Assembly (NCBI GenBank): GCA_965278965.1
Contig: OZ257127.1
Coordinates: 3,410,001-3,474,000 of the forward strand
Direction: 5' to 3'
Origin: UBA10649 sp965278965
Lineage (GTDB): Bacteria; Actinomycetota; Actinomycetes; S36-B12
DNA: 64,000 nucleotides
Each line of letters starts with the position of its first letter. The stretch's first letter is position 1. The notes under the pieces were generated by a model. It was given only the letters and a program-made list of their open reading frames with translations. It did no database searches and was not told the origin of the DNA. Shown in pieces: positions 52,519 through 61,691 of this stretch. A program made the position numbers and the translations under genes.

Positions 52519-52700
52519 GGTGCACTCCTTCATGCTCGCCCACGCGGGCGATCGGTCGGACGATCGAATGATCCTCGCCGGCGGCCGGTGACGGCCCGGA
52601 GGACCGTCGACGCGCGCAGCGACCGCCTAGGGTAGCCGAGCAGGGGACCGCGTCCCAAATCGAGGGTCGCGAGCAGCGGCGGGCACGACGGGAGGCATCG

Positions 52701-53243
52701 ATGACCGGCCTGGTCCTGCGCCCGTTCACGCCCGGCGACGAGGCCGCGGCCCGGGCGGCACAGGCCGAGCTCGTGGCCGACGCCTTCGTGTTCCTGCTCG
52801 AGGACTACGACCCCGCAGAGCCCTGGGCGACCTACCTCGACCGGCTCGCGAGCCGGTCGCGCGGGCTGGACCTGCCGCCCGACCGCGTGCCGGCGGACCT
52901 GCTCGCCGCGGACGTCGACGGGGTCCTCGTCGGCCGCTCGTCGATCCGGCACGAGCTCAACGACTGGTTGCTCCAGTACGGCGGCCACATCGGCTACGGC
53001 ATCCGGCCCGGCTACCGGCGACGCGGGTACGCGACTGCGGTCCTGGAGCAGTCCCTCGGACGGCTTGCCGGGCTCGGTGTCGAACAGGCGCTGCTGACGT
53101 GCGACGACGGCAACGTCGGCTCGGCCACCGTGATCGAACGCTGCGGCGGCCGGCTCGAGGACGTCGTGGCCGGCCCGGAGGGCGAGGCACCCAAACGCCG
53201 CTACTGGATCGCGACCCGCCCGTTCGGCGGTGGCGCGACGTGA
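52701..53243 (+). CDS. GNAT-family N-acetyltransferase
   Basis: A 180-residue acetyltransferase. The acetyl-CoA site is IGYGIRPGYRRRGYATAVLEQSL (R/Q-x-x-G-x-G/A), and motif B is LLTCDDGNVGSATVIERCGG. GGGAGG lies before ATG 52701. The stop overlaps the fakA-like GTG. Substrate unknown; related to antibiotic and N-terminal acetylases. Confidence 0.85.
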   Translation: MTGLVLRPFTPGDEAAARAAQAELVADAFVFLLEDYDPAEPWATYLDRLASRSRGLDLPPDRVPADLLAADVDGVLVGRSSIRHELNDWLLQYGGHIGYGIRPGYRRRGYATAVLEQSLGRLAGLGVEQALLTCDDGNVGSATVIERCGGRLEDVVAGPEGEAPKRRYWIATRPFGGGAT

Positions 53244-54835
53244 GCCTGACGGTCTCGGCCGGGCTCGTCCGCGACTGGCTCGACCGGTCCCGGACGGCGC
53301 TGGCCGGCGAGCGGGCCGAGATCGACGCCCTGAACGTCTTCCCCGTGCCGGACGGCGACACCGGCACCAACCTCTACCTCACCGTCGAGTCCGCGAGCGC
53401 CGCCGTGGCCCAGGCCGTGGGCGACGGGGGGACGACCGCCGACGTCGCCCGGGCCGCCGCCACGGGTGCGCTCCTTGGCGCGCGCGGCAACTCCGGGGTT
53501 ATCCTCGCCCAGATGTTCCGGGGCGTGGGCGAGGTCCTCGGCGGACTGGCCGACGGCTCCGCGCTGGAGGCCGAGTCCGTTCGCGCGATGCTGCGCCGTG
53601 CCGCCGACCTCGGCTACGAGGCCGTCAGCCGCCCCGTCGAGGGCACCATGCTGACCGTCGCCCGCGCGGCCGCGGAAGCCGCGGAGGCGGTCGGCCACCC
53701 GGGCGTCGCCGAGACGGTCCTCGCCGCGGCCGAGGGAGCCCGGGCGGCACTGGCCCGGACGCCCGACCAGCTCGAGGCGTTGCGTCTTGCCGGCGTCGTC
53801 GATGCCGGTGGCCGGGGCTTCGTCGTCGTGCTCGACGCGCTGGCTGGCATCGCGACGGGCGCGCCGGCTCCGCTGCAGGACCGCGAGTCGATCGCGTCCG
53901 CCCGCGCCGCCGGGACGACCGCGCCGTCGGCCCGCGGCTACGGCGGTCCGGCGTACGAGGTCATGTTCCTGCTCGACGCGGCCGAGACGGAGGTCACCGC
54001 CCTGCGCGCCGAGCTCGACCGGATCGGCGACAGCGTCGTCGTCGTCGGTGGCGAGCGGCTGTGGAACGTCCATGTGCACGTCGATGACGCTGGCGCGGCG
54101 GTCGAGGCGGGCTTGGCAGCCGGCCGGCCCTACCGCCTCCGCATCACCTATCTCGAGCCCGTAGCGGCGGGTCGCGGCCGCTCGATCGTGGCCGTCGCGC
54201 ACGGTCCGGGCGTCGCGGACCTGCTGCGGGCCTGCGATGTCGCCGTCGTGCCCGCCGCGCCTGGTCGCCGACCCTCCACTGCCGAGCTCCTGGACGCCAT
54301 CCGCCTCACGCACGCGGCCGAGGTGGTCGTGCTGCCGAGCGACTCCGACACGCGCGCGGTCGCCGAGCACGCCGCGGCGGCGGCGCGGGACGAGGCCGTG
54401 CGCGTCGCCGTCATCCCGACCCGCTCCGTCGTGCAGACGCTCGCAGCCGTCGCCGTCCACAACGTGGAGGCATCGTTCGATGACGACGTCGTCACGATGA
54501 CGCGGGCGGCCGGTGCGACGCGGTACGCGGCGGTCACCGTCGCAAGCCGCGCCGCGCTCACGACCGTGGGGCCGTGCGCGCCGGGGGACGTCCTGGGACT
54601 GGTCGACGGCGACATCGTCGCCGTGGGCGACGACCTCGAGACCGTCGCCCGCGACCTGCTCGCCGGGATGCTCGCCGTCGGCGGCGAGCTGGTCACGCTC
54701 GTCCCGGGCGCTGACGCCACGGACGCCCTCCGCGGCGACCTCGTCGACTGGGTCGAACGGAGCTTCCCGCTGGTCGAGGTCGTCGCCCACGACGGCGGCC
54801 AGCCGTTGTGGCCCCTCATCCTGGGTGTCGAATGA
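53240..54835 (+). CDS. fakA: DAK2-domain fatty acid kinase-like protein
   Basis: A 531-residue protein of the FakA/YloV family. The N-terminal DAK2 kinase domain has NVFPVPDGDTGTN with metal Asp residues 38 and 40, and GARGNSGVIL. A middle domain and a DegV-related C-terminal domain follow. FakA phosphorylates fatty acids bound by FakB; no fakB is in this window. Overlaps GNAT by GTGA and recG by ATGA, so the three are coupled. Confidence 0.85.
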   Translation: MSLTVSAGLVRDWLDRSRTALAGERAEIDALNVFPVPDGDTGTNLYLTVESASAAVAQAVGDGGTTADVARAAATGALLGARGNSGVILAQMFRGVGEVLGGLADGSALEAESVRAMLRRAADLGYEAVSRPVEGTMLTVARAAAEAAEAVGHPGVAETVLAAAEGARAALARTPDQLEALRLAGVVDAGGRGFVVVLDALAGIATGAPAPLQDRESIASARAAGTTAPSARGYGGPAYEVMFLLDAAETEVTALRAELDRIGDSVVVVGGERLWNVHVHVDDAGAAVEAGLAAGRPYRLRITYLEPVAAGRGRSIVAVAHGPGVADLLRACDVAVVPAAPGRRPSTAELLDAIRLTHAAEVVVLPSDSDTRAVAEHAAAAARDEAVRVAVIPTRSVVQTLAAVAVHNVEASFDDDVVTMTRAAGATRYAAVTVASRAALTTVGPCAPGDVLGLVDGDIVAVGDDLETVARDLLAGMLAVGGELVTLVPGADATDALRGDLVDWVERSFPLVEVVAHDGGQPLWPLILGVE

Positions 54836-57075
54836 CCGAGCCTGACCCGCTGGCGACCTCGCTGGTGAAGGCGCTCGGGGGCCGTACCGCCAAGGCCCTG
54901 ACCGCGCTGGACCTGCACACCGTCGGGGACCTGCTGCGGCACTACCCGCGCCGCTACGTCGAACGCGGCGAGCTCACGGACCTCGCGGACCTGAAGGAGG
55001 GTGAGCAGGTCACCGTCATGGCGCGCGTCGAGACCGTGACGAGCAAGCCGCTGCGCCAGCGCAAGGGCACGATGCAGGAAGTCAAGATCACGGACGGGAA
55101 TGTCCGTCTGCGGGTCGTGTTCTTCTCGCAGCCGTGGATGGTCCACCGGCTGCCGGCCGGCTCGACGGCCCTGTTCGCCGGTCAGGTCAAGTACTTCAAC
55201 GGGCGGCCGGAGCTCTCTCACCCGGAGTGCTCGGTGCTGCCTGCCGGCGCGGAGGATGAGGCGGCGACGCTCGCCTCGGTCGACGAGCGGTTCGCGGTGA
55301 TCTACCCGGCGACCGCATCCATGTCGAGCTGGCGCATCGCCCAGGCCGTGCGGGTTGTCCTGGACCTCGCCGACGGCGTGGACGACCCGATTCCGGAGAC
55401 GGTCAGGACCGAGCACGGTCTTATCGAGCTGCGCTCCGCCCTCCACCAGGTCCACCGGCCGATCACGATGGAGGGCGTCGAGGAGGCACGACGACGGCTG
55501 CGGTTCGAGGAGGCGTTCGTCCTGCAGACGCTGCTGGCCCGACGACGGGCGGAGACGGCGGCCCTACCGGCCACGCGGCGCGCACCGGAGACGACCCCGC
55601 TGCTGGACGCGTTCGACGCCTCGCTCCCGTTCGAGCTGACGGCCGGCCAGCGTGCGGTCGGGGAGCAGCTTGACGCTGACATGGCACGCGACCACCCGAT
55701 GCACCGGCTGCTGCAGGGGGAGGTCGGCAGCGGCAAGACCGTCGTGGCGCTGCGGGCCATGCTCCGGGTCGTCGACGCCGGCGGCCAGGCCGCCCTGCTC
55801 GCTCCGACGGAGGTGCTCGCGGTGCAGCACCACCGGTCCATCACCGCCCTGCTCGGCCCCCTCGCGGAGGGAGGGCTGCTCGGGTCGGGGGCGGCCGCGA
55901 CACGGGTCGCGCTCGTCACGGGCGCACAGGGCGTCCGGACGCGCCGGCGCGAGCTGCTCGACGTCGTGACCGGGGACGCCGGCATCGTCGTCGGCACGCA
56001 CGCCCTCCTGGAGGACAAGGTGACGTTCGGCGACCTCGCCCTCGTCGTCATCGACGAGCAGCACCGCTTCGGCGTCGAGCAGCGCGCGGCACTCGCGGCC
56101 AAGTCGCTCGAGGGTGTTCGCCCGCACGTCCTCGTGATGACGGCGACGCCGATCCCGCGCACCGTGGCGATGACCGTCTTCGGCGATCTTGACGTCTCGA
56201 CCCTCGCCGAGCTCCCGGCCGGCCGTGGCGGCGTCACGACCCACGTCGTGCCCATGGCCGAGCGACCCGCGTACCTCGAGCGGACGTGGCAGCGCGTCCG
56301 CGAGGAGGTCGCGGCGGGCAACCGCGTCTTCGTCGTCTGCACGCGGATCGGCGGCGACGACTCCGTCAGCGAGCTGGAGACGATGTGGCGCGCCGGAGGG
56401 TCGGACGACGACCCGGAGTTCGACTGGCCGCCCGACGCCCCCGGGCCGGTCCCGCCGGTCTCGGTGATGGACCTGGCGCTCCAGCTGTCGGAGGGGGAGC
56501 TGGCGGGCCTTCGGGTCGGCGTGCTGCACGGACGCGTGCCGGCTGCGGAGAAGGACGAGATCATGCGCCGCTTCGCGGACACGTCGGCCGCGGACGGCAT
56601 CGACGTGCTCGTCGCGACGACCGTCGTCGAGGTCGGGGTCGACGTCCCGGCGGCGACCATGATGGTCGTCATGGACGCGGACCGGTTCGGCGTCTCCCAG
56701 CTGCACCAGCTCCGTGGCCGGGTCGGCCGCAGCGAACGGCCCGGGCTGTGCCTGCTCGTCACGTCAGCCGAGGCGGGGTCGCCGGCGCGCGAGCGGGTCG
56801 ACGCCGTCGCGGCGACGAGCGACGGGTTCGAGCTGTCGAACCTCGACCTGCGGATGCGGCGCGAAGGTGACGTGCTCGGGGCCTCGCAGTCCGGGCGGCA
56901 CCGTTCGCTGCGGCTGCTCGAGGTGGCGCGCGACGTCACGATCATCGAGGAGGCGCGTGCGGCCGCCACGGGCATCGTCGACGCGGACCCCGAGCTGGCG
57001 GCGCACCCGGCGCTGCGGGCTGCCGTGGACGCGCTGGACGCCGGCGAGCAGGCCGACTTCTTGGAGAAGGGGTAG
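54832..57075 (+). CDS. recG: ATP-dependent DNA helicase RecG
   Basis: A 747-residue replication-fork-reversal helicase. The N-terminal wedge/OB domain comes first. The helicase has Walker A GEVGSGKTVV, DEQHRFG in place of DEAH as normal for RecG, and TATPIPRT. GRVGRSERPG is motif VI. ATG 54832 shares ATGA with the preceding gene. A 25-residue acidic/Pro-rich insert (about residue 530) sits between motifs III and IV. Confidence 0.94.
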   Translation: MTEPDPLATSLVKALGGRTAKALTALDLHTVGDLLRHYPRRYVERGELTDLADLKEGEQVTVMARVETVTSKPLRQRKGTMQEVKITDGNVRLRVVFFSQPWMVHRLPAGSTALFAGQVKYFNGRPELSHPECSVLPAGAEDEAATLASVDERFAVIYPATASMSSWRIAQAVRVVLDLADGVDDPIPETVRTEHGLIELRSALHQVHRPITMEGVEEARRRLRFEEAFVLQTLLARRRAETAALPATRRAPETTPLLDAFDASLPFELTAGQRAVGEQLDADMARDHPMHRLLQGEVGSGKTVVALRAMLRVVDAGGQAALLAPTEVLAVQHHRSITALLGPLAEGGLLGSGAAATRVALVTGAQGVRTRRRELLDVVTGDAGIVVGTHALLEDKVTFGDLALVVIDEQHRFGVEQRAALAAKSLEGVRPHVLVMTATPIPRTVAMTVFGDLDVSTLAELPAGRGGVTTHVVPMAERPAYLERTWQRVREEVAAGNRVFVVCTRIGGDDSVSELETMWRAGGSDDDPEFDWPPDAPGPVPPVSVMDLALQLSEGELAGLRVGVLHGRVPAAEKDEIMRRFADTSAADGIDVLVATTVVEVGVDVPAATMMVVMDADRFGVSQLHQLRGRVGRSERPGLCLLVTSAEAGSPARERVDAVAATSDGFELSNLDLRMRREGDVLGASQSGRHRSLRLLEVARDVTIIEEARAAATGIVDADPELAAHPALRAAVDALDAGEQADFLEKG

Positions 57076-57082
57076 CCGGCCG

Positions 57083-57682
57083 ATGACCCGCATCATCGCC
57101 GGGCAGGCGCGAGGTCGTCGGCTCGCGGTGCCGCCCGCCGGGACCCGGCCGACCTCCGACCGCGTCCGCGAGTCCTTGTTCTCGACGCTCGACTCCATGC
57201 TGCGAGCAGACGGCCTCGCCTGGGCGGACGTCGTCGTCCTTGACCTGTACGCCGGCTCCGGTGCGCTCGGCCTGGAGGCCGCCAGCCGCGGGGCGCAGCA
57301 CGTCGTCCTCGTGGAGCGCTCGCGTGCGGCCGCCCGCGTGGCGTCGGCGAACGCCGAGACGGTCGGCTGCCCCGGCGTCACCGTGCTCGTTCGCGATGTC
57401 GCGCGGCTGGCCGACTCCCCGGCACCGGCCGCCGCGACGCTTGTGCTCGCCGACCCGCCCTACGTGCTGCCGTCGGGCGCCCTCGCCTCGGCGTTTCGCC
57501 TGCTGCACCGTGCCGGCTGGGTTGCCGACGACGCCGTCGTCGTGGCCGAGCGCCCGGCGCGCGACGACTCGGAGCCCTTCCCGGACGACTGGCCGGTCAC
57601 GGCGCAGCGCCCCTACGGGGACACGGTGCTTTGGTACGGTCGATCTGCCTCGACGGACGACCCGCGGGCGGAGGGGACCTGA
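57083..57682 (+). CDS. rsmD: 16S rRNA (guanine966-N2)-methyltransferase RsmD
   Basis: A 199-residue SAM methyltransferase. MTRIIAGQARGRRL, RPTSDRVRESLFS and the SAM loop LDLYAGSGALGLEA are family features; the catalytic motif is LADPPYVL. It starts 7 bp after recG and overlaps coaD by one base (TGATG). Confidence 0.93.
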   Translation: MTRIIAGQARGRRLAVPPAGTRPTSDRVRESLFSTLDSMLRADGLAWADVVVLDLYAGSGALGLEAASRGAQHVVLVERSRAAARVASANAETVGCPGVTVLVRDVARLADSPAPAAATLVLADPPYVLPSGALASAFRLLHRAGWVADDAVVVAERPARDDSEPFPDDWPVTAQRPYGDTVLWYGRSASTDDPRAEGT

Positions 57683-58176
57683 TGCAGACGGCAGTGTGCC
57701 CGGGCTCGTTCGACCCGTGCACCAACGGGCACCTCGACGTGTTCGCGCGGGCGTCGGCGATGGCCGACGAGGTCGTCGTCGCCGTCCTTATCAACTACTC
57801 CAAGGCCGGCCTGTTCTCGATCGACGAGCGGATCGAGATGCTGCGCGAGGTGTGCGCGCCCTACCCGAACATCCGGGTCGACTCCTTCCACGGCCTCCTC
57901 GTCGACTACTGCACCGCGAACGGGATCACGGCCATCGTGAAGGGCCTGCGCGCCGTCAGCGACTTCGACTACGAGCTTCAGATGGCGCAGATGAACTACC
58001 GGCTCGCCGGGGTGGAGACCGTCTTCATCACGACGAACCCGCTCTACAGCTTCTTGTCGTCCAGCCTGGTCAAGGAGGTCGCCCGGTTCGGCGGCGACGT
58101 CCAGGGACTCGTGCCCGACGCCGTGTTGATGCGGCTGGCAGACAAGCTCTCGGAGACAATGGGCGGACCGAAGTAG
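57682..58176 (+). CDS. coaD: Phosphopantetheine adenylyltransferase
   Basis: The 164-residue enzyme for the penultimate step of coenzyme A synthesis. VCPGSFDPCTNGHLD contains the T/HxGH nucleotide motif and SFLSSSLVKEVA the C-terminal motif. Length is normal. Coupled to rsmD, a common bacterial pairing. Confidence 0.95.
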   Translation: MQTAVCPGSFDPCTNGHLDVFARASAMADEVVVAVLINYSKAGLFSIDERIEMLREVCAPYPNIRVDSFHGLLVDYCTANGITAIVKGLRAVSDFDYELQMAQMNYRLAGVETVFITTNPLYSFLSSSLVKEVARFGGDVQGLVPDAVLMRLADKLSETMGGPK

Positions 58177-58214
58177 TCGCACCGTCACGGTCCGACCGAC
58201 CGCAAGGAGCACCC

Positions 58215-58757
58215 GTGGACGTTCAGGAACGGCTCGACGAGCTCGCTGTCCTCATCGAGGACGCCAAGGCGATGCCGCTGTCGGCGTCGTGCCTGGTGAA
58301 CCGGGCGCAGGTGCTCGACCTCATCGGGGAGATCCGCCAGCTCCTGCCGGAGTCGGTGCACCGCGCCGACGAGCTCCTCGCCGACCGCGAAGCCGTCGTC
58401 CAGGACGGTCGGCGCGAGGCTGACCGGATCCTTGAGCGCGCTCGAGCCGACGCCGACCGGCTGGTCTCCGAGCACGAGGTCTACCTCGCGGCCGTCGCGG
58501 AGTCCGAGGCCCTCACGCGGTACGCCCAGGGCGAGACCGCCCGGATGCGCCAGGAGACCGACGACTACATCGACGCCAAGCTGGCGACCTTCGAGATCAC
58601 GCTGCAGAAGACCCTGCAGACCGTGGACCGCGGTCGCGAACGCCTGCGCAGCCAGATGTACCAGGAGCTCGCCCCGCTACCGGAGGCCGCGTACGTCGAC
58701 GACCTCGACCCGGACGCGCATCCCGGCGATGCCGTCGGCTTCGACGAGCGTCGGTAG
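58215..58757 (+). CDS. DivIVA/SepIVA-like coiled-coil protein
   Basis: A 180-residue, highly charged, mostly helical protein. Residues about 40-150 are heptad-rich (ADRILERARADADRL, ETARMRQETDDYI). It occupies the place of M. tuberculosis Rv2927c (SepIVA) between coaD and DUF177; that protein acts in septum formation. It lacks the N-terminal membrane-binding motif of classical DivIVA. AAGGAG precedes GTG 58215. Confidence 0.7.
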   Translation: MDVQERLDELAVLIEDAKAMPLSASCLVNRAQVLDLIGEIRQLLPESVHRADELLADREAVVQDGRREADRILERARADADRLVSEHEVYLAAVAESEALTRYAQGETARMRQETDDYIDAKLATFEITLQKTLQTVDRGRERLRSQMYQELAPLPEAAYVDDLDPDAHPGDAVGFDERR

Positions 58758-58860
58758 CGACGCACTCGCCGGTTAGGGGTTTGCCGACCGCTCGGGTACC
58801 CTTGCCGGGGCCTCTCGTGAGGCCAGGGTTCCTCATTGCCGACAGAAGGACGGGCCACGC

Positions 58861-59424
58861 GTGACCGGCCTCGACCCGCATGCCCCGCTGGTGCTCGATC
58901 TTCGAACGCTCCAGCGACGGCCGGGCTCGATGTCCACCGTGACCCGTTCGGTGCCGGCACCGGGAGACCTTGGCGTCGCGATGGCTCGGGTGCCTGAGGG
59001 ATCGCCGATCGAGCTTGATCTTCGGTTGGAGTCCGTTCTCGAGGGCGTCCTCGTGACCGGTACGGCGGATCTGCTGGTTGCCGCGGAGTGCTCGCGGTGC
59101 CTGGAACAGTTCGACTGGCACGAGGAGGTGGAGCTCACCGAGCTGTTCTCCTACCCGCCGACCGACGCCCGTGGCGCGGTCGTCGACATGGAGGACGAGT
59201 CCGAGGATCCGCTCCCGGTGATGCAGGACGATCTGATCGACCTGCACCCGACCCTGCGGGACGCTGTGGTGCTCGACCTGCCACTCGCCCCGCTGTGCAG
59301 CGAGGACTGCCTCGGCCTGTGCCCCGAATGCGGGGTGCCCCTGGCGGACGCCCCGCAGCACGCCCACGAGGTGACGGACCCGCGCTGGGCGGCCCTGGCC
59401 GCTCTGAGCGACCCGGACGCCTGA
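58861..59424 (+). CDS. yceD: DUF177 (YceD) family protein
   Basis: A 187-residue DUF177 protein, a family linked to rRNA/L32 maturation because it nearly always precedes rpmF. Cys pairs CSRCLE and CSEDCLGLCPECG suggest a zinc site, and LDLPLAPLCSEDC is the family core. GAAGGA lies 11 bp before GTG 58861. rpmF begins 52 bp later. Confidence 0.88.
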   Translation: MTGLDPHAPLVLDLRTLQRRPGSMSTVTRSVPAPGDLGVAMARVPEGSPIELDLRLESVLEGVLVTGTADLLVAAECSRCLEQFDWHEEVELTELFSYPPTDARGAVVDMEDESEDPLPVMQDDLIDLHPTLRDAVVLDLPLAPLCSEDCLGLCPECGVPLADAPQHAHEVTDPRWAALAALSDPDA

Positions 59425-59476
59425 CGCACCGACGCGACGCGCCTGGCGGCGCCGACGCCCGAGAGAAGGAAAGACT

Positions 59477-59650
59477 GTGCCTGTTCCCAAGCGGAAGACC
59501 TCCCGCTCGAACACCCGGCATCGCCGTTCGCAGTGGAAGGCCTCGGTGCCCACGCTGGTCGCCTGCGCCCGCTGCAAGGAGAAGCACGTGGCGCACACTG
59601 CGTGCCCGACCTGCGGCACGTACGCCAAGCGTCGCGTCCTCGACGTCTAG
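59477..59650 (+). CDS. rpmF: Ribosomal protein L32 (zinc-binding form)
   Basis: The 57-residue L32, read directly from the sequence: MPVPKRKTSRSNTRHRRSQW opens it, then CARC and CPTC zinc pairs and the end RRVLDV. GAAGGAAAG lies 4 bp before GTG 59477. Together with L28 above, both carry intact zinc sites. Confidence 0.95.
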   Translation: MPVPKRKTSRSNTRHRRSQWKASVPTLVACARCKEKHVAHTACPTCGTYAKRRVLDV

Positions 59651-59684
59651 TCGTGTCGCGCGGGACGACCGCGCCGGCGCTCGC

Positions 59685-60692
59685 ATGACGACGATCGCGC
59701 TCGACCTGCTGGGCGGCGACAACGCCCCCGCTGTCGTGGCCGACGCCGTCGCGGCTCATCTGCTCGACCCCCGTGGCATCGCCGTGGCCGTCGTCGGCCC
59801 GGCCGATGTCGCGCGGGCGCTGCTCGTCGAGCGCGGCGTCGACCCCGACGCCGTCGCCGTCGTCGATGCCGGGCGCGGTGCGCCCATGGCCACGAACCCG
59901 CTGTCGGCTCTGCGCGCGCACGACGACGTGACCGTCGCGGTCGCGGTCGGCCTCGTCGCCAAGGGACTGGCAGACGGCTGGGTATCGGTCGGCCACTCCG
60001 GCGCCGCGGTCGCGGCCGCCGTGCTGGGCCTCGGCCGGATCGGCGGGATGTCCCGGCCGGCCCTCACCGTCGTCGTCCCGTCGCTGGCCGGTCCGGTCGT
60101 CCTGCTCGACGTCGGTGCCGCGACCGACGCGACCCCCGACGTGCTGCGCCAGCTCGCTCTCGCCGGCTGGGCCTACGCCAGGACGCTCGGGGTCCAGGAC
60201 CCCGGTGTCGGGCTGCTGTCCATCGGTGCCGAGGCGGGAAAGGGTGATCGGCTCCGGAAGTCGACGCACGACCTGCTCGAGGAGTCGCTGCCCGCACAGG
60301 TGCGGTACGTCGGCCCGGTCGAGGGGCACGACGTCGCCTCCGGCAGCCGCGCACAGGTCGTGGTCACCGACGGCTTCACCGGCAACGTCCTGCTCAAGGG
60401 CCTCGAGGGCGCTGTCGCCTGGTCGGCGCACCGCATGGGCGATGCGTACGGCGACCCGGGACCGGCATGGGAGGTGGCGCGCACGACCGCGACGTCGCAG
60501 TTCGCCGGGGGCGTGCTGCTCGGCGTCAACGGCGTGACGGTCGTCGGTCACGGGTCGGGGACGGCCGACGAGATCGTCGCGTGCATCCAGCTCGCCGGGT
60601 CGGCCGCGCGCACCGGTCTCGTCGCTGCGACCTCGGCGGCGCTCGCCTCGCTCATCGGGACCCACGGGGTCCGCACGGCGGGGGCGTCGTGA
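59685..60692 (+). CDS. plsX: Phosphate acyltransferase PlsX
   Basis: A 335-residue enzyme that moves acyl groups from ACP to phosphate for phospholipid synthesis. ALDLLGGDNAP is the start; GLLSIGAEAGKGD, VVVTDGFTGNVLLK and VGHGSGTADEI are core motifs. ATG 59685 is chosen; the longer frame overlaps rpmF. The stop overlaps the ACP-like gene by GTGA. Some family positions are unusual (MDAMGGD is LDLLGGD here), but the fold is complete. Confidence 0.88.
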   Translation: MTTIALDLLGGDNAPAVVADAVAAHLLDPRGIAVAVVGPADVARALLVERGVDPDAVAVVDAGRGAPMATNPLSALRAHDDVTVAVAVGLVAKGLADGWVSVGHSGAAVAAAVLGLGRIGGMSRPALTVVVPSLAGPVVLLDVGAATDATPDVLRQLALAGWAYARTLGVQDPGVGLLSIGAEAGKGDRLRKSTHDLLEESLPAQVRYVGPVEGHDVASGSRAQVVVTDGFTGNVLLKGLEGAVAWSAHRMGDAYGDPGPAWEVARTTATSQFAGGVLLGVNGVTVVGHGSGTADEIVACIQLAGSAARTGLVAATSAALASLIGTHGVRTAGAS

Positions 60693-60967
60693 CCATCGAC
60701 CGTCGCGAGGCAGCGCTCGTCGTCCAGGAGGCGCTGGCGGCCGTGCTCGACCCGGCGCTCGTGGCGTCCCTTCGCGAGGACACCCCGCTGGCCGCAGCCG
60801 GCATGACCCCGGCCGACGCGGTGTGCGTGGCCGACGCCGCCGCGGACGCCGCCGCGCGACGCGGGGTCACGTGTGCTCTCGGCGACGCGGACTTCGCCAC
60901 TGTGGTGACCGTCGCCGACCTGGTCGAGGCCGTTCGTGGCAGGGCCGGAGGCCCCGGTGCGCACTGA
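60689..60967 (+). CDS. Acyl-carrier-protein-like protein lacking the phosphopantetheine serine
   Basis: A 92-residue protein in the plsX-acpP-rnc position. Helix pattern and length fit ACP, including the C-terminal VVTVADLVEAV. The modification site normally reads GxDSL; here it is GMTPAD (G38 to D43), with Pro41 at the serine position, Thr40 beside it and no nearby serine. It therefore probably cannot carry a prosthetic group by the usual route. GTG 60689 overlaps plsX and its end overlaps rnc. Confidence 0.7.
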   Translation: MTIDRREAALVVQEALAAVLDPALVASLREDTPLAAAGMTPADAVCVADAAADAAARRGVTCALGDADFATVVTVADLVEAVRGRAGGPGAH

Positions 60968-61676
60968 CACGCACGCGCTGCAGGAGATCCTCGGCGTCGA
61001 CATCGACCCGGTTCTGCTCGAGGTCGCCCTGACGCACCGGTCGTACGCCTACGAGAACGGCGGACTGCCGACGAACGAGCGCCTGGAGTTCCTGGGCGAC
61101 TCCGTGCTCGGCATCGTCATCACCGAGACGCTGTTCGACCGCTACCCGGGCTGGTCCGAGGGGCAGCTGGCGAAGATGCGTGCCGCCGTCGTGAACGCGA
61201 ACGCGCTGTCCGACGTCGCCCGCACACTGGGCCTGGGGGAGTTCGTCCGCCTCGGCCGCGGCGAGGACGCGACCGGCGGCCGGGACAAGTCCTCGATCCT
61301 CGCCGACACGCTGGAGGCGCTGTTCGGAGCCGTCTTCCGGGACGGCGGCATCGACGAGGCGCGCCGCGTCGTGCACGCGCTGTTCGACCCGCTCGTCGAC
61401 CGGGCCGCCGAGCTGGGAGCCGGGCTGGACTGGAAGACGTCGCTCCAGGAGGTCGCTGCGGCCGCCGGGCTCGGCTTGCCGGAGTACCGGGTCAGTGAGA
61501 CCGGCCCCGATCACGCCAAGGAGTTCACGGCCGAGGCCGTCCTTGCCGGCGACGCGCTCGGGGTGGGCACGGGGCGGTCCAAGAAGATCGCGGAGCAGCA
61601 GGCGGCGGCCGGCGCGTACCGGCGCATCGTCGACGAGCGGCCGGACCTGGCCGCGCCCGCCCCCGAGCTGCCGTGA
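60957..61676 (+). CDS. rnc: Ribonuclease III
   Basis: A 239-residue double-strand RNA endonuclease. The signature NERLEFLGDSVLG is at residues 40-52 and the second acidic site in DTLEALFGA. The dsRNA-binding domain is C-terminal (DWKTSLQEVAAAAG ... KKIAEQQAA). GTG 60957 is preferred to 60936 because GGAG lies 6 bp upstream; it overlaps the ACP-like stop. Confidence 0.95.
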   Translation: MRTDTHALQEILGVDIDPVLLEVALTHRSYAYENGGLPTNERLEFLGDSVLGIVITETLFDRYPGWSEGQLAKMRAAVVNANALSDVARTLGLGEFVRLGRGEDATGGRDKSSILADTLEALFGAVFRDGGIDEARRVVHALFDPLVDRAAELGAGLDWKTSLQEVAAAAGLGLPEYRVSETGPDHAKEFTAEAVLAGDALGVGTGRSKKIAEQQAAAGAYRRIVDERPDLAAPAPELP

Positions 61677-61691
61677 CGGGGCTGTCCCCGG

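Noticed and set aside
60467..60967. Longer frame (start 60467) for the ACP-like gene
   Set aside because: It would overlap plsX by over 200 bp in another frame with Arg-rich sequence. GTG 60689, coupled to the plsX stop, fits better.
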